A stretch of DNA of 64,000 nt from NCBI GenBank assembly GCA_039920745.1, contig JBDSDD010000026.1, positions 31,132 to 95,131 of the forward strand, in the 5' to 3' direction. The first letter of the stretch is position 1, and every line of letters starts with the position of its first letter. This document shows positions 35,171 through 46,001 of this stretch, in pieces. The position numbers and the translations under genes were made by a program. A model generated the notes under the pieces. It saw only the letters and a list, made by a program, of their open reading frames with translations. It was not told the DNA's origin and did no database searches. Source of the DNA: Scleromatobacter sp039920745. GTDB taxonomy: Bacteria; Pseudomonadota; Gammaproteobacteria; Burkholderiales; Burkholderiaceae_C.

Positions 35171-38029
35171 ATGATGGAACAAAACAGGTCCAACTCCTAC
35201 CTGTTCGGCGGTAACGCGCCTTACGTGGAAGAGATGTACGAGGCCTATCTCGAGAATCCCGGCTCCGTCCCGGATACGTGGCGCGCCTACTTCGACGCGC
35301 TGCAGAACGTGCCGGCGACCGACGGCTCGGATTCCCGCGACGTCCCACACGCGCCAGTGATCGAGTCCTTCGCGCAACGCGCCAAGGCCAATGCATTCGC
35401 CGTCAAGGCCAGCTCGACCGACCTCGCCATCGCGCGCAAGCAGGTCCACGTCCAGTCCCTGATCGCCGCGTACCGCTTCCTGGGCTCGCGCTGGGCCGAC
35501 CTCGATCCGCTCAAGCGCACCGAGCGCCCGAAGATTCCCGAGCTCGATCCGGCGTTCTACGACCTGACCGAAGCCGACATGGACATCACGTTCTCGGCGT
35601 CGAACACGTACTTCTCGACCAACGAGAACATGACGCTGCGCCAGATCCTGCAGGCGCTGCGCGAGACCTACTGCGGCACCATCGGCGCCGAGTTCATGCA
35701 CATCACCGATCCGGCCGAGAAGCGCTGGTGGCAGGAGCGCATCGAAGCGATCCGCAGCAAGCCCGTCTTCAACGCCGCCGAGAAGAAGCACATCCTCGAC
35801 CGCCTGACCGCGGCCGAAGGCCTCGAGCGCTACCTGCACACCAAGTTCGTCGGCCAGAAGCGTTTCTCGCTCGAAGGCGGCGAGAGCTTCATCGTCTCGA
35901 TGGACGAGCTGGTGCAGCGCGCCGGCGTCAAGGGCGTGCAGGAAGTCGTCATCGGCATGGCCCACCGCGGCCGCCTCAACGTGCTCGTCAACACCCTGGG
36001 CAAGATGCCCAAGGACCTGTTCGCCGAGTTCGACCACACGGCGCCTGAAGACCTGCCGTCCGGCGACGTCAAGTACCACCAGGGCTTCTCCAGCGACATC
36101 ACGACCACCGGCGGCCCGATCCACCTGTCGCTGGCGTTCAACCCGTCCCACCTCGAGATCGTCAACCCGGTGGCCGAAGGCTCGGTGCGCGCGCGCATGG
36201 ATCGCCGCGGCGACCCCAAGGGCGACCAGGTGCTGCCGGTCATCGTCCACGGCGATGCGGCCTTCGCGGGCCAGGGCGTCATCATGGAGACGCTCGCGCT
36301 GGCCCAGACGCGCGGCTACTACACGGGCGGCACGGTGCACCTGGTCATCAACAACCAGATCGGCTTCACCACCTCCGACCCGCGCGACACGCGCTCCACG
36401 CTGTACTGCACCGACGTCGTCAAGATGATCGAGGCGCCGGTGCTGCACGTCAACGGCGACGATCCGGAAGCGGTCGTGCTGTGCTCGCAGCTCGCGCTCG
36501 ACTACCGCCAGCAGTTCAACAAGGACGTCGTCGTCGACATCGTCTGCTTCCGCAAGCTGGGCCACAACGAGCAGGACACGCCCAGCATGACGCAGCCGCT
36601 CATGTACAAGAAGATCGCGCTGCACCCGGGCACGCGCAAGCTGTACGGCGACAAGCTGGTCGCGCAGGGCGTGCTCGGCGAGAACGGCCCGGACGACATG
36701 GTCAAGGAGTTCCGCGCCGCGATGGACGCCGGCAAGCTCACGCATGACCCGGTGCTGACCAACTTCAAGGGCAAGTACGCGGTCGACTGGTCGCCGTTCC
36801 TGGGCAAGAAGTGGACGGACGCCGCCGACACCGCGATTCCCGTGACGGAGTTCAAGCGCCTGGCCGAACGCATCACCACGATCCCGGGCAACTTCAAGCT
36901 GCATCCGCTGGTCGAGAAGGTGATCGCCGACCGCGCCGCGATGGGTCGCGGCGACATCAACGTCGACTGGGGCATGGGCGAGCACATGGCCTTCGCCTCG
37001 CTGGTGGCCAGCGGCTATCCGATCCGCCTGTCGGGCGAGGATTCGGGCCGCGGCACGTTCACGCACCGCCACGCGGTGCTGCACGACCAGAACCGCGAGA
37101 AGTTCGACACCGGCACGTACACGCCGCTGCAGAACGTCACCGACAAGCAAGCCCCGTTCGTCGTCATCGACTCGCTGCTGTCCGAGGAGGCCGTGCTGGC
37201 CTTCGAATTCGGCTACGCGTCGTCCGATCCGAACACGCTGGTGATCTGGGAAGCCCAGTTCGGCGACTTCGTCAACGGCGCCCAGGTGGTGATCGACCAG
37301 TTCATCGCTTCCGGCGAAGTGAAGTGGGGCCGTGCCAACGGCCTGACGCTGATGCTGCCGCACGGCTACGAGGGCCAGGGCCCGGAGCACAGCTCGGCGC
37401 GCCTGGAGCGCTTCATGCAGCTGTCGGCCGACACCAACATGCAGGTGGTGCAGCCGACGACGGCCAGCCAGATCTTCCACTTGCTGCGGCGCCAGATGGT
37501 GCGCGCGTTCCGCAAGCCGCTGGTCATCATGACGCCCAAGTCGCTGCTGCGCAACAAGGACGCCACGTCGCCGATGTCGGAGTTCACCAAGGGCGAATTC
37601 CGCACCGTGATCCCCGAGCTCGACGCCAGCGTCGACGGCGCCAAGGTCAAGCGCGTGATCGCGTGCTCGGGCAAGGTGTACTACGACCTGGTCAAGAAGC
37701 GGGCCGATCGCAAGTCGAACGACGTCGCCATCATCCGCGTGGAACAGCTCTATCCGTTCCCGCACAAAGCCTTCCAGGCCGAGATGAAGAAGTACCCGCA
37801 CGCGACCGAGATCGTCTGGTGCCAGGACGAGCCGCAAAACCAGGGCGCCTGGTTCTTCGTTCAGCACTACATCCACGAGAACATGCTCGAAGGCCAGAAG
37901 CTCGGCTACGCCGGTCGTCCGGCGTCGGCTTCCCCGGCTGTCGGCTACGCCCACCTGCACCAGGAGCAGCAGATCGCGCTGCTGGAACAGGCCTTCACGA
38001 AGCTCAAGGGTTTCATCCTCACCAAATAA
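35171..38029 (+). CDS. sucA: 2-oxoglutarate dehydrogenase E1 component
   Basis: The 952-residue thiamin-diphosphate enzyme decarboxylates 2-oxoglutarate and transfers the succinyl group to the lipoyl arm of SucB in the TCA cycle. The N-terminus (SYLFGGNAPYVEEMYEAYLE) is the E2-binding segment of SucA. The active-site motifs HRGRLNVLVN, GDAAFAGQGV (the thiamin-diphosphate motif GDxAF) and HGYEGQGPEHSSARLERF are intact. The start is ATG 35171, after AAGGTGAG. An alternative ATG three bases on gives MEQNRS. sucB follows after 92 bases containing an imperfect hairpin. Confidence 0.98.
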   Translation: MMEQNRSNSYLFGGNAPYVEEMYEAYLENPGSVPDTWRAYFDALQNVPATDGSDSRDVPHAPVIESFAQRAKANAFAVKASSTDLAIARKQVHVQSLIAAYRFLGSRWADLDPLKRTERPKIPELDPAFYDLTEADMDITFSASNTYFSTNENMTLRQILQALRETYCGTIGAEFMHITDPAEKRWWQERIEAIRSKPVFNAAEKKHILDRLTAAEGLERYLHTKFVGQKRFSLEGGESFIVSMDELVQRAGVKGVQEVVIGMAHRGRLNVLVNTLGKMPKDLFAEFDHTAPEDLPSGDVKYHQGFSSDITTTGGPIHLSLAFNPSHLEIVNPVAEGSVRARMDRRGDPKGDQVLPVIVHGDAAFAGQGVIMETLALAQTRGYYTGGTVHLVINNQIGFTTSDPRDTRSTLYCTDVVKMIEAPVLHVNGDDPEAVVLCSQLALDYRQQFNKDVVVDIVCFRKLGHNEQDTPSMTQPLMYKKIALHPGTRKLYGDKLVAQGVLGENGPDDMVKEFRAAMDAGKLTHDPVLTNFKGKYAVDWSPFLGKKWTDAADTAIPVTEFKRLAERITTIPGNFKLHPLVEKVIADRAAMGRGDINVDWGMGEHMAFASLVASGYPIRLSGEDSGRGTFTHRHAVLHDQNREKFDTGTYTPLQNVTDKQAPFVVIDSLLSEEAVLAFEFGYASSDPNTLVIWEAQFGDFVNGAQVVIDQFIASGEVKWGRANGLTLMLPHGYEGQGPEHSSARLERFMQLSADTNMQVVQPTTASQIFHLLRRQMVRAFRKPLVIMTPKSLLRNKDATSPMSEFTKGEFRTVIPELDASVDGAKVKRVIACSGKVYYDLVKKRADRKSNDVAIIRVEQLYPFPHKAFQAEMKKYPHATEIVWCQDEPQNQGAWFFVQHYIHENMLEGQKLGYAGRPASASPAVGYAHLHQEQQIALLEQAFTKLKGFILTK

Positions 38030-38121
38030 GACTTCGCACGCCGGTCGTGGCGCCTCGTTCGTGAGGGACGAGGCCCGCCACCACCCTCGCACGCGTCCTC
38101 ATACACAAGAAGAGAAAATTC

Positions 38122-39384
<1,263 letters not shown>

Positions 39385-39396
39385 GGCGGGACGACC

Positions 39397-40824
39397 ATGA
39401 GCAAATCATTTGACGTCGTCGTCGTCGGCGGGGGCCCTGGCGGCTACATCGCCGCCATCCGGGCGGCCCAGCTGGGCTTCAACGTGGCCTGCGTGGACGA
39501 GTGGAAGAACGACAAGGGCGGCCCGGCCCCGGGCGGCACCTGCACCAACGTCGGCTGCATTCCGTCCAAGGCGCTGCTGCAGTCGTCGGAGCACTTCGAA
39601 CATGCTGGCCACGCGTTCGTCGACCACGGCATCCAGCTGGACAACCTGTCCATCGACGTGCCCAAGATGCTGGCGCGCAAGAACACCGTCGTCAAGCAGA
39701 ACAACGACGGCATCCTCTACCTGTTCAGGAAGAACAAGGTCAGCTTCTTCCACGGGCGCGCGAGCTTCGTGAAGGCCGTTGACGGTGGCTACGAGCTCAA
39801 AGTGGCTGGCGCTGCCGAAGAGTCGATCACGGGCAAGCACGTGATCGTCGCGACGGGCTCCAACGCCCGCGCGCTGCCCGGTACGCCGTTCGACGAGGAC
39901 AAGATCCTGTCCAACGACGGCGCGCTGCGCGTCGGCGCCGTGCCCAAGACGCTGGGCGTCATCGGCTCGGGCGTCATCGGTCTCGAGATGGGCTCGGTGT
40001 GGCGTCGCCTCGGCGCGCAGGTGACGATCCTCGAAGCGATGCCGTCGTTCCTCGGCGCCGCCGACGAATCCATCGCCAAGGAGGCCGCCAAGGTCTTCGC
40101 CAAGCAGAACCTGAAGATCGAACTGGGCGTCAAGGTCGGCAAGATCGATTCGAGCGGCAAGGGTGTCTCGGTGGCGTACACCGACGCCAAGGGCGCCGAG
40201 CAGGTGCTGGCGGTCGAAAGGCTGATCGTCTCGATCGGCCGCACCGCCAACACCATCGGCCTCAACGGCGAGGCCGTCGGCCTGAAGCTGGACGAGCGCG
40301 GCATGGTCGTGGTCGACGGCGAATGCAGGACCAACCTGCCCAACGTCTGGGCCGTCGGCGACGTCGTGCGCGGCCCGATGCTGGCGCACAAGGCCGAGGA
40401 AGAAGGCGTTGCCGTGGCCGAGCGCATCGCCGGCCAGCACGGCCACGTCAACTTCAACACCGTGCCCTGGGTCATCTACACAAGCCCCGAGATCGCATGG
40501 GTGGGCCAGACCGAGCAGGCGCTCAAGGCCGAAGGCCGCGCCTACAAGACGGGCCAGTTCCCGTTCCTCGCGAACGGCCGCGCGCGTGCGCTGGGCGACA
40601 CCACGGGCTTCGTCAAGTTCATCGCCGACGCGAAGACCGACGAGATCCTGGGCGTGCACATGATCGGGCCGATGGTCTCGGAGCTGATCTCCGAAGCCTG
40701 CGTCGCGATGGAATTCAGGGCCTCGGCCGAGGACATCGCGCGCATCTGCCATGCGCACCCGTCGCTGTCGGAAGCGACCAAGGAAGCCGCGCTCGCCATC
40801 GACAAGCGCACGTTGAACTTCTAA
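39397..40824 (+). CDS. lpdA: Dihydrolipoyl dehydrogenase (E3 of the 2-oxoglutarate complex)
   Basis: The 475-residue FAD enzyme reoxidises the lipoyl arm with NAD+. The FAD-binding GGGPGGYIAAIRAAQ lies at residues 11-25. The redox-active disulfide is Cys49/Cys54 in GGTCTNVGCIPSKALL. The NAD-binding motif is GSGVIGLEMGSVW. The catalytic His-Glu pair is in CHAHPSLSEA near the C-terminus. A short insertion before the active disulfide (EWKNDKGGPAPGG) is, as far as I recall, usual for betaproteobacterial LpdA. Third gene of the sucAB-lpdA operon. Confidence 0.97.
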   Translation: MSKSFDVVVVGGGPGGYIAAIRAAQLGFNVACVDEWKNDKGGPAPGGTCTNVGCIPSKALLQSSEHFEHAGHAFVDHGIQLDNLSIDVPKMLARKNTVVKQNNDGILYLFRKNKVSFFHGRASFVKAVDGGYELKVAGAAEESITGKHVIVATGSNARALPGTPFDEDKILSNDGALRVGAVPKTLGVIGSGVIGLEMGSVWRRLGAQVTILEAMPSFLGAADESIAKEAAKVFAKQNLKIELGVKVGKIDSSGKGVSVAYTDAKGAEQVLAVERLIVSIGRTANTIGLNGEAVGLKLDERGMVVVDGECRTNLPNVWAVGDVVRGPMLAHKAEEEGVAVAERIAGQHGHVNFNTVPWVIYTSPEIAWVGQTEQALKAEGRAYKTGQFPFLANGRARALGDTTGFVKFIADAKTDEILGVHMIGPMVSELISEACVAMEFRASAEDIARICHAHPSLSEATKEAALAIDKRTLNF

Positions 40825-40876
40825 CCTTGCGCGGTCGCACGCTCCCGCCGCCGGCGCTCACTTGATTCAAAAGATA

Positions 40877-40960
40877 TTCAAGGGAGCGGCGGATCCGGCT
40901 TTGCCGGGCCGCTCGCGGCCGGCCCCTCGGGGGCAGGGAGCGCCAGCGACCGTGGGGCAG
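40877..40960 (+). repeat. GC-rich intergenic repeat, family 1, copy B
   Basis: This 84-base element begins TTCAAGGGAGCGGCGG and ends GCGACCGTGGGGCAG. It differs from the copy at 49101-49184 at only four positions and matches the reverse complement of 1314-1440. It lies between lpdA and zapE and ends two bases before the zapE ATG. Confidence 0.85.
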
Positions 40961-40962
40961 TC

Positions 40963-42063
40963 ATGACCACCGTCACCGAGCTCTACCACCAGACGCTAGT
41001 CGAACGCGGCTTCAGCGCCGACGACGCGCAGTTGAACGCTGTCGCGGCGTTGCAGCGCTGCGAGGACGAATGGGTCGCGTACAAGTCGCGTCGCGGCAAT
41101 GCGATCACCAAGATGCTGGTGCGTCCGCCGATCCCGCGTGGCGTCTACATGTACGGCGGGGTGGGGCGCGGCAAGAGTTTCATCATGGACTGCTTCTTCC
41201 AGGCCGTGCCGCTCAAGCGCAAGGTGCGGCTGCACTTCCACGAGTTCATGCGCGAGGTGCACCGCGAGTTGCAGGACCTCAAGGGCATGGCCGACCCGCT
41301 GCAGGAGCTCGGACGCCGCATCTCGCTGCGCTACCGCTTGATCTGCTTCGACGAGTTCCATATCTCCGACGTCACCGACGCGATGATCCTGCACCGGCTG
41401 CTGATCTCGCTGTTCGACAACCGCGTCTCGTTCGTCACGACGTCCAACTTCAAGCCCGACGACCTGTACCCGAACGGCCTCAACCGCGAGCGCATCCTGC
41501 CCGCGATCGAGCTGCTCAACGAGAAGCTGCAGGTGATCAACGTCGACGCCGGCACTGACTACCGCAGCCGCACGCTCACCGACGCCAAGCTGTACCACAC
41601 GCCGCTGGGACCTGAGGCTGACGCCGACATGGCCGCCACGTTCGCGCTGCTGGCCGAGGCCCGCGACGAGGATCCGCTGCTGCACATCGAGCACCGCGAG
41701 ATCCGCGCCCGCCGTCGCGCCGGCGGCGTCATCTGGTTCGACTTCCGCACGCTGTGCGGCGGCCCGCGCTCGATGAACGACTACCTCGAGCTCGCCACGC
41801 AGTTCCACACGTTGATGCTGTCGAACGTGCCACAGATGCCGCCGCGCCTGTCGGCCGAGGCGCGCCGCTTCACATGGTTGATCGACGTGCTCTACGACCG
41901 CCGCATCAAGCTCGTGATCTCGGCCGAAGTGCCGCCGGAGCAGCTGTACACCGACGGCCCGCTGGCCCACGAATTCCCGCGCACGATTTCGCGGCTGCAG
42001 GAGATGCAGTCTCGGGAGTACCTGGCGATCGCCAAGCGCGATGTCGATACCGGGCTGACCTAA
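40963..42063 (+). CDS. zapE: Cell division protein ZapE (AFG1-like ATPase)
   Basis: The 366-residue P-loop ATPase associates with the Z ring under stress in E. coli. Walker A is GGVGRGKSFIMD near residue 65 and Walker B is LICFDEFHISD near residue 127. The AFG1 family motifs RVSFVTTSNFKPDDLYPNGL and TDGPLAHEFPRTISRLQEM are present. The ATG at 40963 sits two bases after a repeat whose GGGGCAG end may act as its ribosome binding site. Its stop overlaps that of the convergent permease gene. Confidence 0.93.
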   Translation: MTTVTELYHQTLVERGFSADDAQLNAVAALQRCEDEWVAYKSRRGNAITKMLVRPPIPRGVYMYGGVGRGKSFIMDCFFQAVPLKRKVRLHFHEFMREVHRELQDLKGMADPLQELGRRISLRYRLICFDEFHISDVTDAMILHRLLISLFDNRVSFVTTSNFKPDDLYPNGLNRERILPAIELLNEKLQVINVDAGTDYRSRTLTDAKLYHTPLGPEADADMAATFALLAEARDEDPLLHIEHREIRARRRAGGVIWFDFRTLCGGPRSMNDYLELATQFHTLMLSNVPQMPPRLSAEARRFTWLIDVLYDRRIKLVISAEVPPEQLYTDGPLAHEFPRTISRLQEMQSREYLAIAKRDVDTGLT

Positions 42064-42890
42064 GCGAGGGTCAGCGGCGCGTTGCGACGCGCCATCGCCA
42101 GCCCTGCCAGGAAGCTGGCGCCGACGATCGCGACGACGGCCGCGGCCAGCCATTGCGAATGCCCCTCGGCCCAGCCTGCCACCGTCGGCGACATTTGCGC
42201 CGCGGCGCCGAGCGCAGCCGTGCCCAGGCTGATGCCGCTGATCGCGATGCACATCACGCGCGACGCACGCGCCGCACCTGCGCCCGGGCGCTGGATGAGG
42301 CGCGCGACCCACCAGCCGTTGAGGCCATCGGTGACGATCATGCCCAGCACGAATGCGCCGGCCAGCAGCGCCACGGCGGCCAGGCCATGGCTGGCGGCGC
42401 CGGTGGCAGCCATCAGCGCGGCCTGGCTGACGGTGTCGAATGAGACGGCGAACAGCACGCCCACGCCCATCACCGCGCGCCGGCTGCAGGCCTTGAGCGC
42501 CCCGTTGAACAGGCGGCTGCGCCAGCCGGTGAGCTTGACGGCCGCGTCCGGCGCGGTGCGGCGCCACGCGGCCAGGTTCAAGGCGCCCAGCAGCGCCAGC
42601 ATCGCGATCGAGGCCCAGGCGCCCAAGGGCTGTAGCCAGTCCGGCGCGGCCCAGGCATGGGCCGTCAGTGCGACCGCGATCGCGACTACCAGCACCACGG
42701 CACCGTGGCCCACCGAGAACCACAGGCCCGTGCGGCGGGCCAGCGCGGGGCGGGCGTCGGCGTTGCAGCGGGTCATCGCGTCGATGGCGGCCAGGTGGTC
42801 GGCGTCGACGCCGTGGCGCATGCCCAGCACGGCCGCGACGACGGCGAAGCCGAGGAGTTCGGAAAGTGTGTGGGTGTCGAGCATGTGCAT
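42060..42890 (-). CDS. Nickel/cobalt permease (NiCoT family)
   Basis: The 276-residue inner-membrane protein with about seven or eight hydrophobic segments carries the NiCoT signature in its second helix, GMRHGVDADHLAAIDAMTR, with the essential His-x4-Asp-His. The second motif is LWFSVGHGAVVLVV. The third motif region (FAVSFDTVSQAAL) is more divergent than in HoxN or NixA, so the metal preference cannot be given. A TATAGT box at 42900-42895 suggests transcription starts at or next to the ATG. A broken TonB-dependent receptor gene is divergent from it. Confidence 0.85.
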   Translation of the reverse strand: MHMLDTHTLSELLGFAVVAAVLGMRHGVDADHLAAIDAMTRCNADARPALARRTGLWFSVGHGAVVLVVAIAVALTAHAWAAPDWLQPLGAWASIAMLALLGALNLAAWRRTAPDAAVKLTGWRSRLFNGALKACSRRAVMGVGVLFAVSFDTVSQAALMAATGAASHGLAAVALLAGAFVLGMIVTDGLNGWWVARLIQRPGAGAARASRVMCIAISGISLGTAALGAAAQMSPTVAGWAEGHSQWLAAAVVAIVGASFLAGLAMARRNAPLTLA

Positions 42891-42910
42891 GAAGACTATA
42901 GACCGCAGCG

Positions 42911-42922
42911 GGCATGCATGCC
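42911..42922. promoter_or_regulatory. Palindrome in the permease/TonB-receptor divergent region
   Basis: GGCATGCATGCC is a perfect 12-base inverted repeat located 21 bases upstream of the permease start, in the region where a -35 element would lie. It is a candidate operator for a metal-responsive regulator; nothing in the sequence identifies which. Confidence 0.35.
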
Positions 42923-43077
42923 GCGTGCCATGTGCGTTTGCGACGTACCGCCTTCACAGGGGCTCGCCGGTCTCGTGCATCCGCGCGGGCATCGTCCGCG
43001 TATCGGTTGTGGAGGCCCGGACCGCGCGAGTGCACCCGCCCGTCGAGCACCGAGTCGCTGTTCGGTTCGCGGAGTCC

Positions 43078-44554
43078 ATGACGCCGCACCCCAAGAAAGC
43101 AATCTTCGCGTCCGCGCTGAGCCTGGCGTCGGCCCTCGCGGGCGCGCAGGTGATCGCGCCCGCGGCTGTGGCCTCGCCAGTGGTGGCGAACGCGCAAAGC
43201 GTCGAGATTGCCGGCCATTGCGACAACGGCGTCGGCACGTCCGATTCGAGGGCCTGCCCGTCAACATGCCCACCAACGCCCACGGGCAGGGCTACACCGA
43301 CCTGAACTTCCTGATCCCGGAGCTGGTCGAGAAGATCGACTACCGCAAGGGCCCGTACTTCGCCGAGGACGGCGACTTCTCGTCAGCGGGCTCGGCCCGC
43401 ATCAAGTACCGGGACCATCTCGACCACGGGATCCTGAACCTGACCATCGGCGGCGAAGACGATCGCCGCCTCGTGCTCGCCGGCTCGACACCTCTGTCGA
43501 CGTTCGCGGGTGCCGGCGCCGGCCCGCGCGTGCTGGGCGCGTTGGAGATCCAGCGCGACGACGGCCCGTGGACGACGCCAGAGGGCGTGCGCAAGTACAA
43601 CGGCGTGCTCAAGATCAGCGACGGCGACTACGCCCGCGGCTGGTCGGCTACCGCGCTGGGCTACTCCAACCACTGGACATCCACCGACCAGGTGCCGCTC
43701 GAGCTGATCGAGGACGGCACGCTGGGCCGCTATTCGGCGTTCGACCCGACGGACGGCGGCAACAGCGTGCGGGCCGTCGTCGCGGGCGAATGGCATGCGC
43801 ACGACGACCGCGGCTACACCAACCTCTCGGCCTGGGCCCGTGGGCCCGCACGGAGGTCTTCGTCAACGCGGGCCGCGGCTTCCACAGCAACGACGCGCGC
43901 GGCACGGTCGCCGCCGCGGATCCGGTGCCGGCGCTCGTCGCGAGCAAGGGCGAGGAGGTGGGGCTGCGCACGGAGATCGTGCCGGGTCTGCGGGCCTCGC
44001 TGGCGTTCTGGCGCCTGGACAGCGACTCGGAGCTGGTCTACGTCGCCGACGAAGGCGGCACCGAGGCCAACGGGGCCACCAAGCGCCAGGGCATCGAGCT
44101 GAACAACCACCTCGTGCTCAATCGCTGGGTGCTCATCGACGCCGACATGGCCTGGACCCATGCGCGCTACGCGGACGCCAACGCCAATGGCGGCCCGGGC
44201 AACTTCATCGGCAACGCCGTCAGCCGCGTCGGGCTCGTCGGCGTGACGCTGCACGAGCTGGGGCCGTGGTCGGCGGGGCTGATCACGCGCTACATCGGCT
44301 CTTATCCGCTGTCGCAGGACGGTGCACTGCGGGCGAAGTCGTCGTTCGTCACCAACCTGCAGGTCAAGCGAGACCTGACGCCGCACGTGTCGGTGCAGCT
44401 CGACGTGTTCAACCTGTTCGAGCGCAAGCCTTTCGACATCGAGTACGAGCAGGACTACCACGTCGTGCCGTCGCACGACGCGCCGATCAAGGACGGCGTG
44501 ACGGTGCATCCGGGTGAGCCGCGGGCCTTGCGCGTCAGCCTGAACATCAAGCTC
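43078..44554 (+). pseudogene. TonB-dependent outer-membrane receptor, decayed by two deletions and loss of its end
   Basis: Three fragments of one receptor lie in three different frames. Fragment 1 (ATG 43078 to about 43240) has a signal peptide and the plug start VEIAGHCDNGVGTSD. Fragment 2 (about 43248-43835) resumes at GLPVNMPTNAHGQGYTDLNF and runs through RKGPYFAEDGDFSSAGSARI into the first barrel strands. Fragment 3 (about 43835-44554) holds the last strands (GRGFHSNDARGT, DVFNLFERKPFDIEYEQDYH). Roughly 60 plug codons and a large part of the barrel are missing. The normal terminal Phe-stop is lost, so the frame runs on to 44752. The second junction carries a tandem TGGGCCCG. It was probably the outer-membrane partner of the adjacent metal permease. 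Confidence 0.85.
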
Positions 44555-44769
44555 AGATCCCGGGCGCCACGGCGCGAACGACCCAAAACGGGGCGAAACG
44601 CCTCCGAATGGCGCATCGCGCACCTGAACGGTGTTCCATGCGGTCGCGGTGATGAACTCGGGTTGGGGCGAATTGCTTCATTTGCGAGCACGCATATTGC
44701 TTTGTGGTGCATCGGCTTCGAAGCCGCACCATTGTGGAAAGCGGTAGGCTGACTTCGCGAAAGAAGAAG

Positions 44770-45972
44770 ATGGAGACCTCGAGACAAGGCGCCGACACGC
44801 TGTTCCTGCTGCTGGGCGCCGTGATGGTGCTGGCGATGCACGCCGGATTCGCCTTCCTGGAACTGGGCACGGTGCGCAAGAAGAACCAGGTCAACGCGCT
44901 GGTGAAGATCCTGGTCGATTTCGCGGTGTCCACCATCGCCTACTTCTTCGTCGGATACATGGTGGCGTATGGCACCAGCTTCTTCGTCGACGCGCAGCAC
45001 CTCGCGCTGCGCAACGGCTTCGAGCTCGTGCGCTTCTTCTTCCTGATGACCTTCGCGGCGGCCGTGCCGGCCATCGTCTCCGGCGGCATCGCGGAGCGTG
45101 CGCGCTTCGAGCCGCAGCTCGGCGCGACGGCGGTGATCGTGGGCATCGCGTATCCGTTGCTCGAGGGCGTGGTCTGGGGCGACCGCTTCGGCATCCAGGC
45201 CGCGTTCACGCGCGGGTTCGGCGTGCCGTTCCATGACTTCGCCGGCAGCGTCGTCGTGCACGCGATGGGCGGCTGGGTGGCGCTGGGCGCGGTGTTGCTG
45301 CTCGGGCCGCGCCTGAACCGCTATCGCAAGGATGGCGCGATCAGCGCGCATCCGCCGTCCAGCATCCCGTTCCTGGCACTCGGCGCGTGGGTGTTGGCGG
45401 TGGGCTGGTTCGGCTTCAACGTGATGAGCGCGCAGACGCTGGACAAGATCTCCGGGCTCGTCGCGGTGAACTCGCTGATGGCGATGGTGGGCGGCACGCT
45501 GGCGGCCGTGGTGATGGGCCGCAACGACCCGGGCTTCGCCTACAACGGCCCGCTGGCGGGACTCGTGGCGGTCTGCGCGGGGTCCGACCTGATGCACCCG
45601 ATGGGCGCGCTGGTGGTCGGCGCGGTGGCCGGCGCCATCTTCGTTCGCATGTTCACGTTGACGCAGAACCGCTGGAAGATCGACGACGTGCTGGGCGTGT
45701 GGCCGCTGCACGGCCTGTGCGGGGCATGGGGCGGCCTGGCGGCGGGCCTGTTTGGCCAGAAGGCGCTGGGCGGGCTGGGCGGCGTGTCGTTGCCGGTGCA
45801 GGCGATCGGCACGCTGGGCGCGGTGGCCTGGGGCCTGGCGACCGGCTTCGTCGTCTACGGCCTGCTGCGCCGCTTCGTGGGGCTACGCCTGACGCCGGAA
45901 GAGGAGTTCGAGGGCGCGGACCTGTCGATCCACCGCATCGGCGCGACGCCCGAACGCGAAGCGAGCTGGTGA
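44770..45972 (+). CDS. amt: Ammonium transporter (Amt family)
   Basis: The 400-residue inner-membrane channel has about eleven hydrophobic helices. The opening METSRQGADTLFLLLGAVMV and FLELGTVRKKNQVNALVKI are typical of Amt. The twin pore His residues appear in SVVVHAMGGWVAL and PLHGLCGAWGGL. I chose ATG 44770; a GTG 66 bases upstream would add a charged segment unlike the family. No glnK neighbour is present, and I found no sigma-54 box in the upstream 200 bases. Confidence 0.93.
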   Translation: METSRQGADTLFLLLGAVMVLAMHAGFAFLELGTVRKKNQVNALVKILVDFAVSTIAYFFVGYMVAYGTSFFVDAQHLALRNGFELVRFFFLMTFAAAVPAIVSGGIAERARFEPQLGATAVIVGIAYPLLEGVVWGDRFGIQAAFTRGFGVPFHDFAGSVVVHAMGGWVALGAVLLLGPRLNRYRKDGAISAHPPSSIPFLALGAWVLAVGWFGFNVMSAQTLDKISGLVAVNSLMAMVGGTLAAVVMGRNDPGFAYNGPLAGLVAVCAGSDLMHPMGALVVGAVAGAIFVRMFTLTQNRWKIDDVLGVWPLHGLCGAWGGLAAGLFGQKALGGLGGVSLPVQAIGTLGAVAWGLATGFVVYGLLRRFVGLRLTPEEEFEGADLSIHRIGATPEREASW

Positions 45973-46001
45973 CGGCGCGACACTCCGACGCGGAATGAAA
46001 G

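Noticed and set aside
35015..38092. Minus-strand frame of about 1000 codons opposite sucA
   Set aside because: It is an antisense shadow of sucA with low-complexity His/Asp/Arg/Val content, and it would run through the sucA leader.
42082..43305. Plus-strand frame through the permease into the TonB-receptor signal peptide as one long gene
   Set aside because: The part before 43078 is antisense to the NiCoT permease; only the section from ATG 43078 has receptor-like sequence.
44576..44769. Possible sigma-54 promoter for the Amt gene
   Set aside because: I looked for GG-N10-GC with TGGCAC/TTGCW flanks; the nearest candidate (TTGGGGCGAATTGC) has the wrong spacing.
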